Source of the DNA: Macrostomum hystrix
Taxonomy: Eukaryota > Platyhelminthes > Macrostomidae
Length of the DNA stretch: 64,000 bases
Direction of reading: 5' to 3'
Assembly (NCBI GenBank): GCA_950097015.1
Contig: CATNEN010000024.1
Location: 2,113,501 to 2,177,500, forward strand
In this document: one piece after another, positions 47,628-60,042 of the stretch
Layout of the letters: the number at the start of each line of letters is the position of its first letter
Position numbering within the stretch: position 1 is the stretch's first letter
The notes under the pieces: model-generated
Told to the model about the DNA's origin: nothing
Seen by the model: the letters and a program-made list of their open reading frames with translations, nothing else
Databases searched by the model: none
Translations under genes and position numbers: made by a program

Positions 47628-48650
47628 ACCCTTTCGGATCGCTACATCTTCCGTCAAGCCGATTCTGGCTTGATTTCAGGCAGGGGCTGCCTCTGTATTT
47701 TTGTGCATTGTGCTCGTTCAATGCTTTTGTGTTTGCGTATTCATCTCCGTACATTAGCTGGTTCTCATGCGAGCACATCATTCTCTACTGCCCACAGAAG
47801 CAAGACTTGATGCATTAACATCGCTTGTTTTAGAATGCATCCTTCTACTCCGTTTGCAATGCCTACTCAAAAAGTAGCCTTAATTTTTTTAGCTTTTAAT
47901 TGATTCGAAACGCAGTCTGAGATTGCATTAATTTGACATGCTGGCACACGTTAACACTTTTTTGCTACTTCTGAAGCAATGCGGATCTGTTCCAACTGTA
48001 CAGACTGGTGAGACGTGCTGCGCTCATCATCATCACTTTTCGATGCCTTTTGTCGCATTCCTTTCCGTGTCCTCTGTCGTCAGGCGAGCATTTCCCATGG
48101 GAACCCCATCGCTGGAAAAATCTCTTATTGCTTCCTAAGAACAATTCTTTTTGTGCAATTTACTTGACTCTGGTCCTCTCCGCCAGATTAGGTTGCTTAG
48201 ATACTGTTGTTCTTTCCCGCTAAAGCATCTTCATCCGAACATGTTGTTGTGCAAATTATAACTTAACAATAAAATACGATTTCGGCCGAAAAATGCTTTC
48301 AAATGCAGCTTTGAAATCGTAATTATCTCTAAAGAAATTCTGCTAGACATTAACTGCGTTCTATGCGAATTAATTTATTTTGCACTTAGATTTCGCGGAG
48401 TCTGCGCAGTCTAAAAACTCGCGTCTGGTGGGCGCACACTTGTGAAAGTGCGTTGGAATTTTTGTTGTTGTAAAGTAGGCACTTATTTTTACGAATTTCA
48501 GCTTATCACTCACTCGATACTAGGTCTATATAGGTACTATATTAGGCCCACTGCGTACATCGTTACTATGAACAGCCGCAGAGGAAGTTAGAATTAATAA
48601 TAATAATAAATAAATAAATAATAATATGATGAAGAAAATATTAATAATAA
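47628..48650. other. Spacer with an ATT-rich tract
   Basis: AAT/ATT simple repeats at 48596-48655 form the 3' tail side of the following minus-strand SINE. Otherwise nothing is recognised. Confidence 0.4.
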
Positions 48651-48965
48651 TTTGGTGAGACTAGACCCGCAGCCAGCGAGGCGGCAATTCTGCTTATTCG
48701 CTGACTCCTGAGCACACACGCACAGATACTGTACGCAGGCACACGCTCACACAGGTGTGTACATCTGCCCTGACTTTCTCATCGTCAGGCAGTATTCACT
48801 TTCACTGTGCCTTGGAGGTTGGCCCTCAAGGGCGTAAATTGCACGACAAGCCCCCAAGCCTTCTCTCAACAGCTGCGCCCCAAAATGAATGTGGCCTCGT
48901 CGCGGAATCGAGCTCAGGGACCTTGTTGCTAGAGGCAAACGCGTTAGACCGCTCTGCCATTCCTG
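48651..48965 (-). repeat. tRNA-derived SINE, family A copy 3
   Basis: The best-preserved family A copy. On the minus strand the head reads TGGCAGAGCGGTCTAACGCG, with a B-box GAGCTCGATTCCGCG, then the shared body, ending at the ATT-rich tract to the left. Confidence 0.82.
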
Positions 48966-50505
48966 AATTGATCGCTTAGAATCAACATACCAGCTGAAGC
49001 TGAGCTATGGTATGAGCGAGGTCATGACATTTATTATTTTAACCTGAAGCTTGGCCTGACTTGATTTGGCCATAAGCAACCGACATACCTACAGCTGAGG
49101 GCCGAAAAAACGTGAATGCATGTCGAGTAGCCGAGGCTTTGTCTCTCGTTATGGCTAGCCTGCGCGTGTCGAAACAAAGTCGAAGCGGCCGACACGCACA
49201 CACCCTCTGCAATCGTCTATGGCCAAAAGTTATTTACCCGGCATAGTAATGCATGAGAATTTTCCATAGACATTCTGTAATGGGCAACTTGCATCGAAGC
49301 AGCAGCGAAAATCAGTTTTTCCTATCCGAATCCGACCAGCACCGACCCAGCCAAAACGCGCCAGTTATAACTATAACAGACGCCACGTGCGGTACACTTC
49401 CGAATCGATCAGCCTCTTGCACCCTAAAATATCATAATTCTGCTTTTTCGCCCTCATTTCGCCGCTTTTTTCTCGAACTCGTTCTTCAACGCGACCCCGA
49501 TTTCTGACGCACTTTTAGCTTCCATCGACCAGAGGAGACTTCCTACTGAGCTTCCCACTTCCCACTCCCTCCTGTCCATCAGCCAGGTGACGCCAGGTGA
49601 AGCCCCCCCACGGTGCCCGCAAGCGGCGGCCTGAAAAGCAATTTCCGCACAGAGATAAGCGATAAAGGAAGGCCGGCCAGGGAAGAGGGAAGTGGTAGCA
49701 GAAAGTACATGGTTGCTACGGGTAGCCACTGTGCTGCGGCTTCACATAACTGGGAGTCGCAGTTTACGCGGCTAACCTTGCCTCAGCCAAGGCTAACTCA
49801 TCTGTAGGACCAAGCCAATTATAGTTATGCTTTAGCCTAATATAATAGTTGCAAAGGTTGGGGTCAGGTCGGGTCATTGTGGCCTTAGTTAGTCCACCTC
49901 AGCACTGGTAGGTGAGAATACTAGGTAGGCAGTGGAGCATTGCGGAATTGAGTAAACTCAAACTTTCCTCCAAGTCTCTACCCATAGTCATGCGGTCTGT
50001 AAATAGAAAATGACACACCTATAGCACTAACAATACATTAGCTGACATGTCAGCAGTTGCTGCATGTTAGCGTGGGCGGACAAATCTCGTCTCAAAATTT
50101 CACTAACCTGCAAACTGTGCGGTTACGAGTACAAATTAGTTATTTTCCATTTTTCTCTAACTCTGAGTCATTTCTGGGGTTTTTTGGCGTGTTCTCGCGT
50201 GTTGGTAAAGTCTATTTTTAGGCGTAAACAGCAGGCTTGTAGTCTGTTGAATGCATACATTTATTTATGCGATCTGTTTCTGAGCACAGATTAACTTTCA
50301 GGAAGAATATTATCTGAGCTGGGCGTAAAGCCCAATTCCCTGCAGGTTTTGATAGTTCGATCATTCAAGGTGGAAAATGAAGTTTTCTAGAAAATAATGA
50401 AACATTTTCAGCTAGCTGGCGCCTGACTTTGGTACGAGCGTATGTTCATTTTTCCTCTTTCGATGATGAGCCAGCGTGCTCCGTTGCTATGCCCGGTTGG
50501 ACAGC
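48966..50505. other. Intergenic DNA
   Basis: Inverted words GTCTATGG (about 49216) and CCATAGAC (about 49254) recall the ends seen at 11813 and 41138. No gene is supported. Confidence 0.35.
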
Positions 50506-50600
50506 TCTTTGATCTCACAAATGTGCGTCAGACATCGAACCCGAGAGTCTCATCCCTTCAGACTGAGATTTCAAAGCCCTCGGCTAATTAAAAGGCTTCT
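50506..50600 (-). repeat. tRNA-like SINE head, family F
   Basis: On the minus strand, A-box-like TTAGCCGAGGGC and B-box-like GGGTTCGATGTC lie at tRNA-like spacing. No body shared with the other families was found. Confidence 0.45.
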
Positions 50601-51009
50601 CAGACAGGGCAGCCAGACAAAAATGCATTATCTGCCCGGCGCACCTGGGGGAGCTAGCTCAGATTCTGAGCACTGAGCGCCGGTAATAGCCAGATGGCGA
50701 AGCCATAGGAATGAAAAACCGTTGAAAATTGTAAGTATGCTCAGAGACAAATTACTCCTTGAAATCGGTGCGTCAGACAAAATATTCTCGTCACATTATT
50801 TACGGACAGCTAAAGTGCAACTGCTTGCTTTTGCTTTTCGGCGATGCTAGCGAAGGACTGATGGCTTGGAATGGCAACAGTTTTTTTCAGAGAATTACGA
50901 AGAAAGCCGGTTAGACACACGAGAGTTTTCAAGGGCGAGATTGAGGAGAGGAGATTAGGGAGAGATGCGATAGGCAGAGATAAGACAGGGGAGAGATAAG
51001 ACATAAGAG

Positions 51010-51500
51010 GGGTGAAATCAGTGGAGGGATGAGATAGGTGAGAGGTGGGATAAGTTAGAGATGAATAGGTGAGAGATGAGATAACTGAGAGATGAGATAG
51101 GTAATAGCTTAGATAGGTGAGATAGGTAATAGCTTAGATAGGTGAGATAGGTAATAGCTTAGATAGGTGAGATAGATAATAGCTTAGATAGGTGAGATAG
51201 GTAATAGCTTAGATAGATGAGATAGGTGATAGGTGAGATAGGTTAGAGATAAGATTAGTGAGAGATGAGATAGGTGAGGGGCGAGATAGGTGATATGAGA
51301 GATACGTGAGATAAGTGAGATAGATGAACGATGAGATAGGTGAGAGATAAGACTAGTGAGAGATGAGATAGGTGAGGGACGAGAGGTGAGATAGGTGAGG
51401 GACGAGAGGTGAGATAGGTGATAGGTGAGATACGTGAGATAGGTGAGATAGATGAAAGATGAAATAGATGAGAGGTGGGATAGGTGATAGGTAAGATAAG
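51010..51500. repeat. Degenerate short tandem repeat (GATAGGTGA type)
   Basis: Irregular copies of GAGATAGGTGATAG-like words, purine-rich on the plus strand. Much more diverged than the other arrays and so probably older. Confidence 0.8.
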
Positions 51501-51954
51501 TGAAGCGTCGGTTTGTTCTACTGTGAGTAGTATGGTAAGATTGTGGCAATTCAGCAATTCTGCGTCGGTCAGAAAGTCCCAAGCATGCAAGTCTTATCTC
51601 AGTCACCTATTTGTGAGTTGGAAAACAAGGCAGCACAATACCGAAGACTATCGTCTTGTTCGCCATGTCCCATTCTGTTTATGAAATAGTTCTAATGCAC
51701 TGGATACTTGGCAATGGCAGCAGCAGCAGCAGCAACAACTATTGCAAACACAGAAAGATGTTTCAGTTTATGAGGCTCATGACCCATACAAGGACCACTA
51801 GGAATTACGCATATAAGTTAAGTGAGTCGTTGTACCCATATTAGCAGAGTCCACCTGAATTTCTGAATCACGGCTCGTGCAAACCGTTCTATTGGCTTAA
51901 CAAATAAATTGTCAACTAATTTCAGCCCATAATACAGAGCAGTTAACTTTTCAC

Positions 51955-52120
51955 CTGAAGGCTGCGTACTGCTGTTCAGTCCATGGACTGGTGGGACGTC
52001 ACACCCAGCAGAGTTAAGTGCATCGTTGAAGGACACAAACTGTTCCAGTGGAGTCGGGAATCGAACCCCCGACCTTCAAGTCGTGAGTCCGACGCTATAG
52101 CCGCTAGGCTACCAGCCTTC
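51955..52120 (-). repeat. tRNA-derived SINE, family B, partial copy
   Basis: Head with GGGGGTTCGATTCCCGACT on the minus strand and part of the body (TTCAGTCCATGGACTG). The middle is shortened relative to 59762-60042. Confidence 0.82.
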
Positions 52121-53708
52121 TGTAGGCATACACACAATGCAAAACATGCAATACATACAATCCGACATGCAGTCCTAACTGCCTTTTTTCCCAAATCCAG
52201 CCAGTGGTAGCTCATGTTTGGCCCACAGCGCATTGATTCAGAACTCAGAACCTCTTTGTCCGGACCTCAGACCAAATTGCGCTATGTAGAAGTAAAAGTA
52301 ATCGATCAACTTTTTTAAGAGACCGCATATCGTAGTAAGATAGCAACTAACGTCCTAAAACTAAACTCTTAAAACTGTTTTACGAAGAAGCCAAGAAAGG
52401 CTTAGAGACAAAGATACAAATCAGGAGGCGGCAACTGACAAGAGCTACCACAGCGCCGGTGCATGCGCACAGTGAGTGCTGTGCAGGGGCAGCAGAGCTG
52501 CGATGCAGTTTTTCTCTCTCAGTCTGCCAAGGGGCATGCGGGCCAACCCGGCCTCGGAGGCAACCCTGTTGGCTTATCGAGGACTGCGGGCCCTGAAGCG
52601 GTTGAAATAGCTAGTACAGCCGTGAGGGCACCCCGATTGGAAAGTACATTGCCCCGCAAGGCTCTGCCTCAGATTGCGCAGTGATTGGAGCCAGGCAGAC
52701 AATACAGCAGAATAGTAAGTAGGCCCCCCATAGCGCATATCAGCCGCGCGCACCAGTTTCTGCTCGCGTGTCCAGCAATGAGTGCGCACATTATCAACAC
52801 ATATAAGGACTGTCAACGGAAGGTTTAGAAAAAAATCACCCAATTCCGCGCAAATAATCGCGCCTCAGCTTATCGCGCCCCAAATGCAGGCTGCTCTTAA
52901 CTAGATTCTCCTGGCCTGCCTAACTTGATAATACGAGATAAAACTGGTGTTGACTGCTGATGCTATTATACTGCGTGGCTTCGTTGAAGCTGGCATCTGC
53001 AGAGTATCAACAACGTCTGCTTTGAATTTTGAACCGCTCAGTGAAAACTGAAAACTCTAATAATGAATTTCGTTTACTCTAGAAATGTAAGTCAAATTGT
53101 AATACATATTTTTATATTTTTTTCCTTAAGCTGCAGAGTAAATCTTATTTTAATACACTTTTTTATAACAACAAGTAAACAGAAGTTTTTCCAGCAGTGT
53201 AATAAACGCAGGCATTACCTTGGGTTATGCTTGATTAGCATAGCATGTTGGCTGTGCGACCACATGTAAACAAGGCTTTTCAGCGCACTCCACTAGTACA
53301 GCTGCACTAGACTGGTCTGCCGCAGCCCTATCTCTCCCTTTTCTCCTCCCCTATCTGCCGCCGTTACTTGTATTTCAAATCCAGACAGACACCGGCAGAG
53401 AGAAGACGAGATCTCGCTAGATCACTGGCCTCTTATCTCAGACCGCAAGTGTGCGCAGAGTAGGCTAGTGGCCGTGTGTGTGTGTGCGCAAGGTGACGAA
53501 GGTGACTCTTGGCAGGTGGCCTCAGCTGCGAGTTAGATAGGGAATATAGAAAATTAGAACACTGACTAGTGGGACCGACTCCTAGGATAGAGACAGGGAC
53601 AATTGAGCCTGCCTGTTGCGGCTTGGGTTTCTGGGACTGGCTGCTGTCCTCATAAGTAAAATATCCGCAGCGATACGGATCAATCCGGAGTCTAGACAAA
53701 CAGAATTC
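52121..53708. other. Spacer and presumed 5' region of the nuclear receptor gene
   Basis: A GC-richer segment at 52463-52684 has an open frame but no recognised product; it could be a retroelement remnant. 53290-53708 probably holds the receptor promoter and 5' UTR. Confidence 0.35.
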
Positions 53709-56700
53709 ATGATTTCGCGCACCTTCTGTTCAAAATTATCAACGCAGCACTCGGCTCTCGATAGCTATCTGATGAGCGACATGGCTCCACCAGCTTCAGC
53801 TGTGCCAGCGTCGGCTGTCAAGCGGGAAGTGCTGAATCCCGGCTTGGGCCCAAGTGACTGCCAGTCGCCTCCAAGCGAATCGTCGGGCACCACGCAGACT
53901 TCTTTAACGGAGACAACTTCCTGGGAGCTGCAGTCGTTGTCTCTTCCACAGCGCAGGAAGCGTCGTTGCAAGGTGCTGACGCAAGAAGCGCAAGGTAATC
54001 AAGCTGCTGACTCAAGTGAACAGCATCTACTGCAATTTCACCAGCAGCCGGATCCACAGCTGCAGCATCAGCAGCAGCAGCAACAGCAACAACTGTGCAG
54101 TGTCTGCGGAGACAAAGCTCTCGGATTTAACTTCGACGCCGTCACCTGCGAGTCGTGCAAAGCATTCTTTCGTAGAAATGCCATCAAAGAAAAGGTGAAA
54201 AATGCCGGCTTGTGAACTAACGGGTTCAATTACTCTGAGAATCTGGCAAAAGAATGGCTTACTGCGCCAGGCCGCGTATTGATAGTAGTTTCTAGTTTTA
54301 CATCTAATTAAGACTTCTTAATTAGTCTCACAAGCTTTCGTGCACTAAATTTTAGCCCCATCAGTGCAATTTCGACGGAAATTGCGAAGTGACCGTCACG
54401 ACTAGGAAATTCTGTCCAGCTTGCAGACTCACCAAGTGTTTCCGTGTCGGTATGAAGAAAGAGTGGATTCTGGGTGAGTTTTCTGTACGGATGCCTAGAA
54501 GGAAATTACGATTGGTATGGATAAAAATGAGCAGAAGTTTAGAGTTGTTGAGAGCAGTTTTTGATTGAATGTTATGCCGGAATGCTAGGATGCCAGATAA
54601 ACTCATGGACCACTAGGAGTAGACTAGGAGGATTATTCTACTCCTAGTGGTCCTAGGATTAAAAGTTAACATTTTATTAAGGTAACTGATGTGTCTGTAG
54701 CTTGCACCTCAATGGAGACGAAGTAATGCTTAATGGGAGTGTGACATGAAGTCCCTTTTGGTGCGTGTATTTGTAACAAGAGATTTTAAACCCTAGAAAG
54801 GATATCGAATCGCTGTAGTTGACGCATTTCGACTCGTTGACTGTGACTCGCTTTTCGACAAGGCGGGTTCGCACCGCGGACAGTCGCTTTTCCAGGGCAG
54901 CGGCATCTGGGGCATGAACCAGGATTTCATCTTGATAGATCCCTTGATGTCGGCTAGGATGTCCTCCATGTTTCTCTGGAAGATGAACGAAGCGTTCTTC
55001 ATCCCCATTTGCAATCTGTTGACCCGATATAAACCGCGAGACGTGTTGATGATGGACAGGTCTCGTGCTGCTTCGTCCAGTTCAATCTGCCAATAGGCAG
55101 CGCGAAGGTCCACCGTAGCGAAGACCTTGGCGTTCTTCAAGCGAGAGAATATGACTTCTACATTTGGGATTGGGTGTGAGTCGGATTTGATTTTTTCATT
55201 GACGTGTACGCTGTAGTCGGCGCACATGCGCAACGTCCCATCCTTTTTCTTTACCCATACGACGGGCGATGCGTTGCTCACGGGCCCCTCGATTGGTTCA
55301 ATTATTCCTAGCTGTTGCAAGCGGTCCAGCTCCGCATTGACTTGCGCCTCTATGGCGATGGGTACTGCACGAGCCCGGCAGAACTTCGGCTTGGCACCTT
55401 CGACGAGTTCCATGCGTGCCTTTATCCCTCTTATTGCAGGCAAGGGTTGTTGGCCACTGCGGCTATGGCTTGAAGATGCAGGCGAGGCGTGAAACAGGCC
55501 ATCGGAATCTAGTAAGTCGCGGCCAAGCAAGCCGTATGGCTTGTTCGAGGCGACTACGATCAGTTCTGCCGGATGCAGGCGACCGCGCAGCTCTACGGCA
55601 GCTGAGAGCTTCCCCCAGCGAATGCATCACATGGCCGTCGAATGCTTCGAGTCGACGAGAGCACTCCTGGAGCTGCGGCCGGCCAAGTGACGTCCATTGT
55701 GAGCTTGAGAGCACCGAGACGGAGGCTCCGGTGTCGATTTGCATGTTTATTGGCTTGCCGTCAATGGCTATGGGCTCGGTGACAACGCCGATAGCATGCA
55801 CATAGTCCGCATCGCAGATGTGCATCAGGGGATCTGTGGCCCTTTCGTTGGGACTTGCGTCCTGATCCATTGAATTGGCGGCATAATGCACCAGACGAGA
55901 GGATGACGAGCGGCATACATTGGCAAAATGGTTCTTCTTGCCGCACTTGGAGCAGTCTTTACCAAAGGCAGGGCACCGGCCCTCAGAATGCGACTTCCCG
56001 CAGTAGCGGCAGTCACGGACACGGCGAGTGCTGGCGTGTTTTGAATTCTGAGGTTGTTCGGGGTGCCGCGAGTGAGAAAAGTGCACTGTGGACTCGCAGT
56101 CCGGATTCGCTGATAAGCTCGCTGATGAGAGCTGAGGGGGAGAGGCGCTTTCGACGATCGGGCGAGCTTGATTAGTTGTCGAGACAAAGGATGACATCTG
56201 TTCCTGAGTACGAATAAAGTCAGAAATTTCCAAGACTGTCATAGGCTTGATTTGCATAGCTTCGAGTACGCGTTGCTGTACGCGAGAGTCACAGAGGCCA
56301 GAGACTAAGGCCATATTTATTAACTCGTCAGAAGGACTACTAGCTGTCTTTAAGTCGTCAAACTTAGTCCTTCGCAGCCTGACGTAGGCGACTCACGAAG
56401 TCGGTAATGGACTCTTTAATGGTGCTTGTCGAACCGAGAAGAAACGAACACGTTCGGCAATAGTAAGTTTTTCTTTGGGTCGCAAATAATTCAGCAATTC
56501 CTCTTGAATTTCTGTGAATGTCAGAGCAGTAATGGCTCGCGGCGAGATTGGATTCTGTAACTTTTCCACAGCGCTGAGGCCGCAACAGGCTAGGAAGTTG
56601 TCAGCAATGTATTTCCTGTCGTTCTTGTCTTCCCATCCTTTGGCGCGAGCTAAAGCCTCGTAAGCGATGAGCCAAGTCTGCGCGCGAGCCGCATGTTCCA

Positions 56701-57815
56701 GAGGCAGTTCGCCAAGGCTACGCGACGCCATTGATGTGTCTGTAGCTTGCACCTCAATGGAGACGAAGTAATGCTTAATGGGAGTGTGACATGAAGTCCC
56801 TTTTGGTGCGTGTATTTGTAACAAGACTTTCTTTATATGTAAACTGTAACTTTAGGTAAAACTGGAGCTAAGTGACGCTTTAGAGGCAACTGTTACAACT
56901 GACTTCAATCGCCCTTTAGGCGCGGAGCAACTTCAGAAGCGTCGGGAGCGCGCCCAGCGTAGCCCAAGCAGCGGCCGCGGCACCTCACCGCAGTACTCAT
57001 CGGTGCTGCAGCTGCTCGCCCCAGAAGAGGACGAGTCTTCAACTCTGGTCTGGTCAGAACGACGGCCTCTTTCGCATCCTTGCCGCTTGCTGCTGGACAC
57101 AGTGCGAGCGGCAATCGGCGAAGTAATGGACAACGTTGACAGCAATGACTCGCGAGAGATCAGTTCTAGCAATAGTGTCACTCTGGAAACACCGTTCGCA
57201 ATAACATTATCCTTTGTAAAGAGATTTGTCCAGTTTGTGAAACGGCTACCAGAGTTCAGCCTGATCCGGCAGGAGGACATGGTCGCGCTCATAAAAGGCG
57301 GCGTGTTTCACTTCACACTAATGCGAGGCGCTTGCACCTACAGCTTGGACGCGGACAGCTTCCAGTTCGAGTCCAATCAGTTGGGTGGTTTGCACCGTAT
57401 GCCCTTCGACCGGCTGTCGGTTTCGCTGTCCACCTGGCCCGCCGGGCCCCAACTGCTCGACCGCTATCGGGACTTTTTGCGCGCATTCGCAGCGGCCAGC
57501 GGAGGCGACCGGCTTGCCTTGACGTTGCTGCAACTGGTGGACTTTTATAATCCGTCCAGGCCGCAGCTGCGCAACATGCGGCTGGTTGACCGCCTGCAGC
57601 GTGGCTACATTCAGCTGTTGTGGCGCCATGTGGAGCATACCTGGCCGAAGGCCTGCTCACGGGCCGTGTTCTTTGACCTGCTGAACCGCCTGTCTGACCT
57701 GGATAGGCTGGCCACAGATTTCAGCAGCCTGTGCCACAGCGTGGGATTTCGATGCGATGCACTCAATCCGCTGTTGGTCGAAGTGTTCGAACTGAGGAGT
57801 GAGGCGCCGACATGA
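53709..57815 (+). CDS. Nuclear receptor of HR96/NR1J type, 3 exons
   Basis: Ligand-regulated transcription factor of about 499 residues. Exons 53709-54194, 54356-54473 and 56920-57815 join with correct phases (0 and 1). The DNA-binding domain starts at Cys130: [20 protein letters not shown], with P-box CESCKA followed by [10 protein letters not shown]. The second finger in exon 2 reads [19 protein letters not shown] then CRLTKC and GMKKEW. The ESCKA P-box and ALGFNF are typical of the HR96/DAF-12/NHR-8 group, which senses sterols and xenobiotics. The ligand-binding domain in exon 3 ends with an AF-2-like helix ([10 protein letters not shown]). The N-terminus is Ser/Gln-rich with a Q run before the first finger. 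An ATG at about 53773 is an alternative start. The 2.4-kb second intron holds an antisense LTR element. Confidence 0.87.
54607..54652. repeat. Short perfect hairpin in intron 2 of the nuclear receptor gene
   Basis: GACCACTAGGAGTAG is mirrored by CTACTCCTAGTGGTC with a 16-base loop. It lies just before the LTR element. Confidence 0.7.
54687..56823 (-). mobile_element. Ty3/gypsy-like LTR element, truncated, antisense in receptor intron
   Basis: Two direct repeats of 92 bp (54687-54778 and 56732-56823) appear identical and, in element orientation, begin TGTTACAAATACACG and end ACACATCA, as LTRs do. Between them, reading on the minus strand, are a Gag-like region (from about 56731), two zinc knuckles (about 56011-55913), an aspartic protease motif DTGAS (about 55735-55721), and a reverse transcriptase start (about 55530-54800). 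The RT runs only to just past the YQDE catalytic motif, which lies in a shifted frame. RNase H and integrase are absent. Gag is also frame-broken near 56430. No matching target duplication flanks it. It is a non-autonomous, probably dead copy. Confidence 0.8.
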
Positions 57816-58879
57816 GCATTTTCAGTATCACTCGCAGTGCTGCTTGATATTGCATCTGACATTTAATGTCAAACCTATCCGCGCACGACTTTAGTGTCTG
57901 GGCGGCATTGTCTTCCAACAGCAAGATGCGTAGATTTCATAGATGTTGTTCGAACAAACAAAATACTATTTTATGAACTCACAAGAAGCAAGTCTGTATG
58001 CTTTTTTGGGTCAAAATCCACTTTCCGAATGCTTTTTTCATTCAATCACGCTTCGCTCCATTGAACCCCGATCTCGTAATCTTACTACGAGCAGCGAATG
58101 CATGCTTTCTGACATTGTTTACGAGCAACTCCAACCTTTTTCATTGGCACCCAGTTCGCGACCATCTCGCTAATACATAAGTCGTACTTGCTTCTGCTTG
58201 ATCAAAGTAGAAAGTGAAAATGCAATTCTAAAGAATGAAAGCCGAATTTTCGCAGTCGATTGAACCCGATTTCGAACACCGAAACTGCCGATTTGAATCC
58301 ACGTGCCACCGGGCAAGATTTACTCACTGAAGGTCAATCGGGCGAATGAGAGTTTATTTCTTTATTATTGCATGGCTTAACTTGATATCAGCAGCAATTC
58401 GGGTCATTGCATTATACTCACAAATGTTCGTCTCGATTTTGTTTCATAACTTGCTTTGTGTGTGTCTACTTTGCCTCGAGACCCCTTCATTTCACTTGCG
58501 ATTTTTAAATGCCTAAATTTGCTTACTAAGTTTCCGTGCCAATGTACAGTTCGGTTTTGAATATTTTCAACTACTAATGTTTTTTTAAATATGCAGTGAA
58601 CAAGTTCCATTATTTTATTTAACCAATTTTTCTCATTACCGTTTCAGCTCGAAATTTAAGATTGAGGCTTGGTTGCATGAAAAATACTTGTTTTAGATTA
58701 TTTCACCAGTTCTTGCGGCAGTTCGGGTACAGTAGATGCTGCCTATATTTAATATGTTAATGGTTAAATAATATATGTATGCTTTCTTTCCGTCATTAGC
58801 GCCACAAGACCTCGGTGCTGAAGATGTTAATTTAGTTGTGGGTTAATATTATGGTCCCACGTCAAAGCTCCCGGCATCC
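57816..58879. other. 3' flank of the nuclear receptor gene
   Basis: AT-rich, with no supported gene. Confidence 0.4.
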
Positions 58880-59640
58880 TGTCGTTACGCTGCCTGCTCT
58901 CGCGGATGCCGACGACATACGAGCGTAGCACTCGTGCTCTCTCTAGACTCGGCGAAGAGGGCGCCCGGGTCGGCCAACTGGTCAACGCCCGCAAGACGGA
59001 GGTGCCGCTTGTGGGCACTGACACCGCCCCTGCGCTCGCTCTGCCAAACGGCGACGTCGTTGAGGTGTGCGAGGATTTCAAATACATCGGCTGTCTGGTG
59101 CTGAACCCGGACACTATCGTCTCTGACAGGAGGACTCAGGCCTGGCGCGCGGTCATGAACGTGTTTAATTCCTCTGCTCCGCGCTGCCGTAGAACCGATC
59201 CTCCTGAACGGCATGGAAGCAGTGCCTATTACCGAGGCGCGAGAGAAGGAAGAGAGGAGGATGCGCACTACAGGTCTCTGCTGCGCTACGCCATGCACTA
59301 CCCGGGTAGGCTGCCGTCCAGAGACCTGATGGCCCGCGCTGGTGTCCCGGCCCTAAGCGACACGCACGCCGGCGGCGTCAGATGCTGCTGGGGAATTGTC
59401 TGCGGAGCCATGGCGCGGCGGTGACCAGAACCCGCTGTCGCTGATCCTCCTGCACCAGCCTTCTGAGCGACTACGCCAAGGCCAAGGCCGAACTTTGACT
59501 CTGACTGCTATAATGGTGGCTGATTTGCTGGCCATTGGGCTCAGCCACCAGTTGGATGAGCCCAATCCAACTGAGCCCAGCCGCCATGACCTGCCCCTCT
59601 CGTCTGTTCTGCGAACGCGTGCGCGCTAGGTTGAATTAAG
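58880..59640 (+). pseudogene. Non-LTR retrotransposon RT fragment, internally deleted
   Basis: Residues ARVGQLVNARKTEV and VCEDFKYIGCLVLNPD match the RT palm-thumb region of LINE-type elements (NAKKT and Y-L/I-G motifs). After about 59180 the frame jumps to a region nearer the C-terminus (HYRSLLRYAMHYPG, DLMARAGVPAL), showing an internal deletion and frameshifts. Not functional. Confidence 0.7.
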
Positions 59641-59761
59641 TTTGCTGCCCTTCTTCTTTCCCTTAGCGTTTTTATATATATATTATATTTTATTATTAAT
59701 TAATAATATAATAATTAATAATATTAAATAAAAATATAATTATTAATAATAATTTATTACA
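59641..59761. repeat. AT-rich simple repeat at the SINE tail
   Basis: ATTAATAATA-type sequence between the retroelement relic and the next SINE, on the 3' side of that minus-strand SINE. Confidence 0.7.
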
Positions 59762-60042
59762 ACTGCCCCAATTGGGTCAGATGTGCAGCCGACAGCACAG
59801 CCGCAGCTAATGCGCGGCGCATCTGGAGGCTGCGTACAGTTCAGTCCATGGACTGGGGGACGCCACACCCACCTTCAATTATCCCAGCTGATGCTGGTAT
59901 CCATTTAACAGCTGGGTGAACTGAGCAATGCAGAGTTAAGTGTCTTGCTAAAGGACACAAATTGTTCCAGTGGAGTCGGGAATCGAACCCCCGACCTTCA
60001 AGTCGTGAGTCCGATGCTCTAACTACTAGGCTACAACCTCTT
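59762..60042 (-). repeat. tRNA-derived SINE, family B, full-length copy
   Basis: The complete minus-strand order is head (A-box TAGCCTAGT, B-box GGTTCGATTCC), middle (TTGTGTCCTTTAGCAAGACA then AGCTGGGTGAACTGA-type core), and tail ending TGCACATCTGACCCAATTGG. It serves as the reference copy for the shorter ones. Confidence 0.87.

Noticed and set aside
51184-51606. Leu/Ser/Thr-rich minus-strand frames
   Set aside because: Derived from the degenerate GATAGGTGA repeat.
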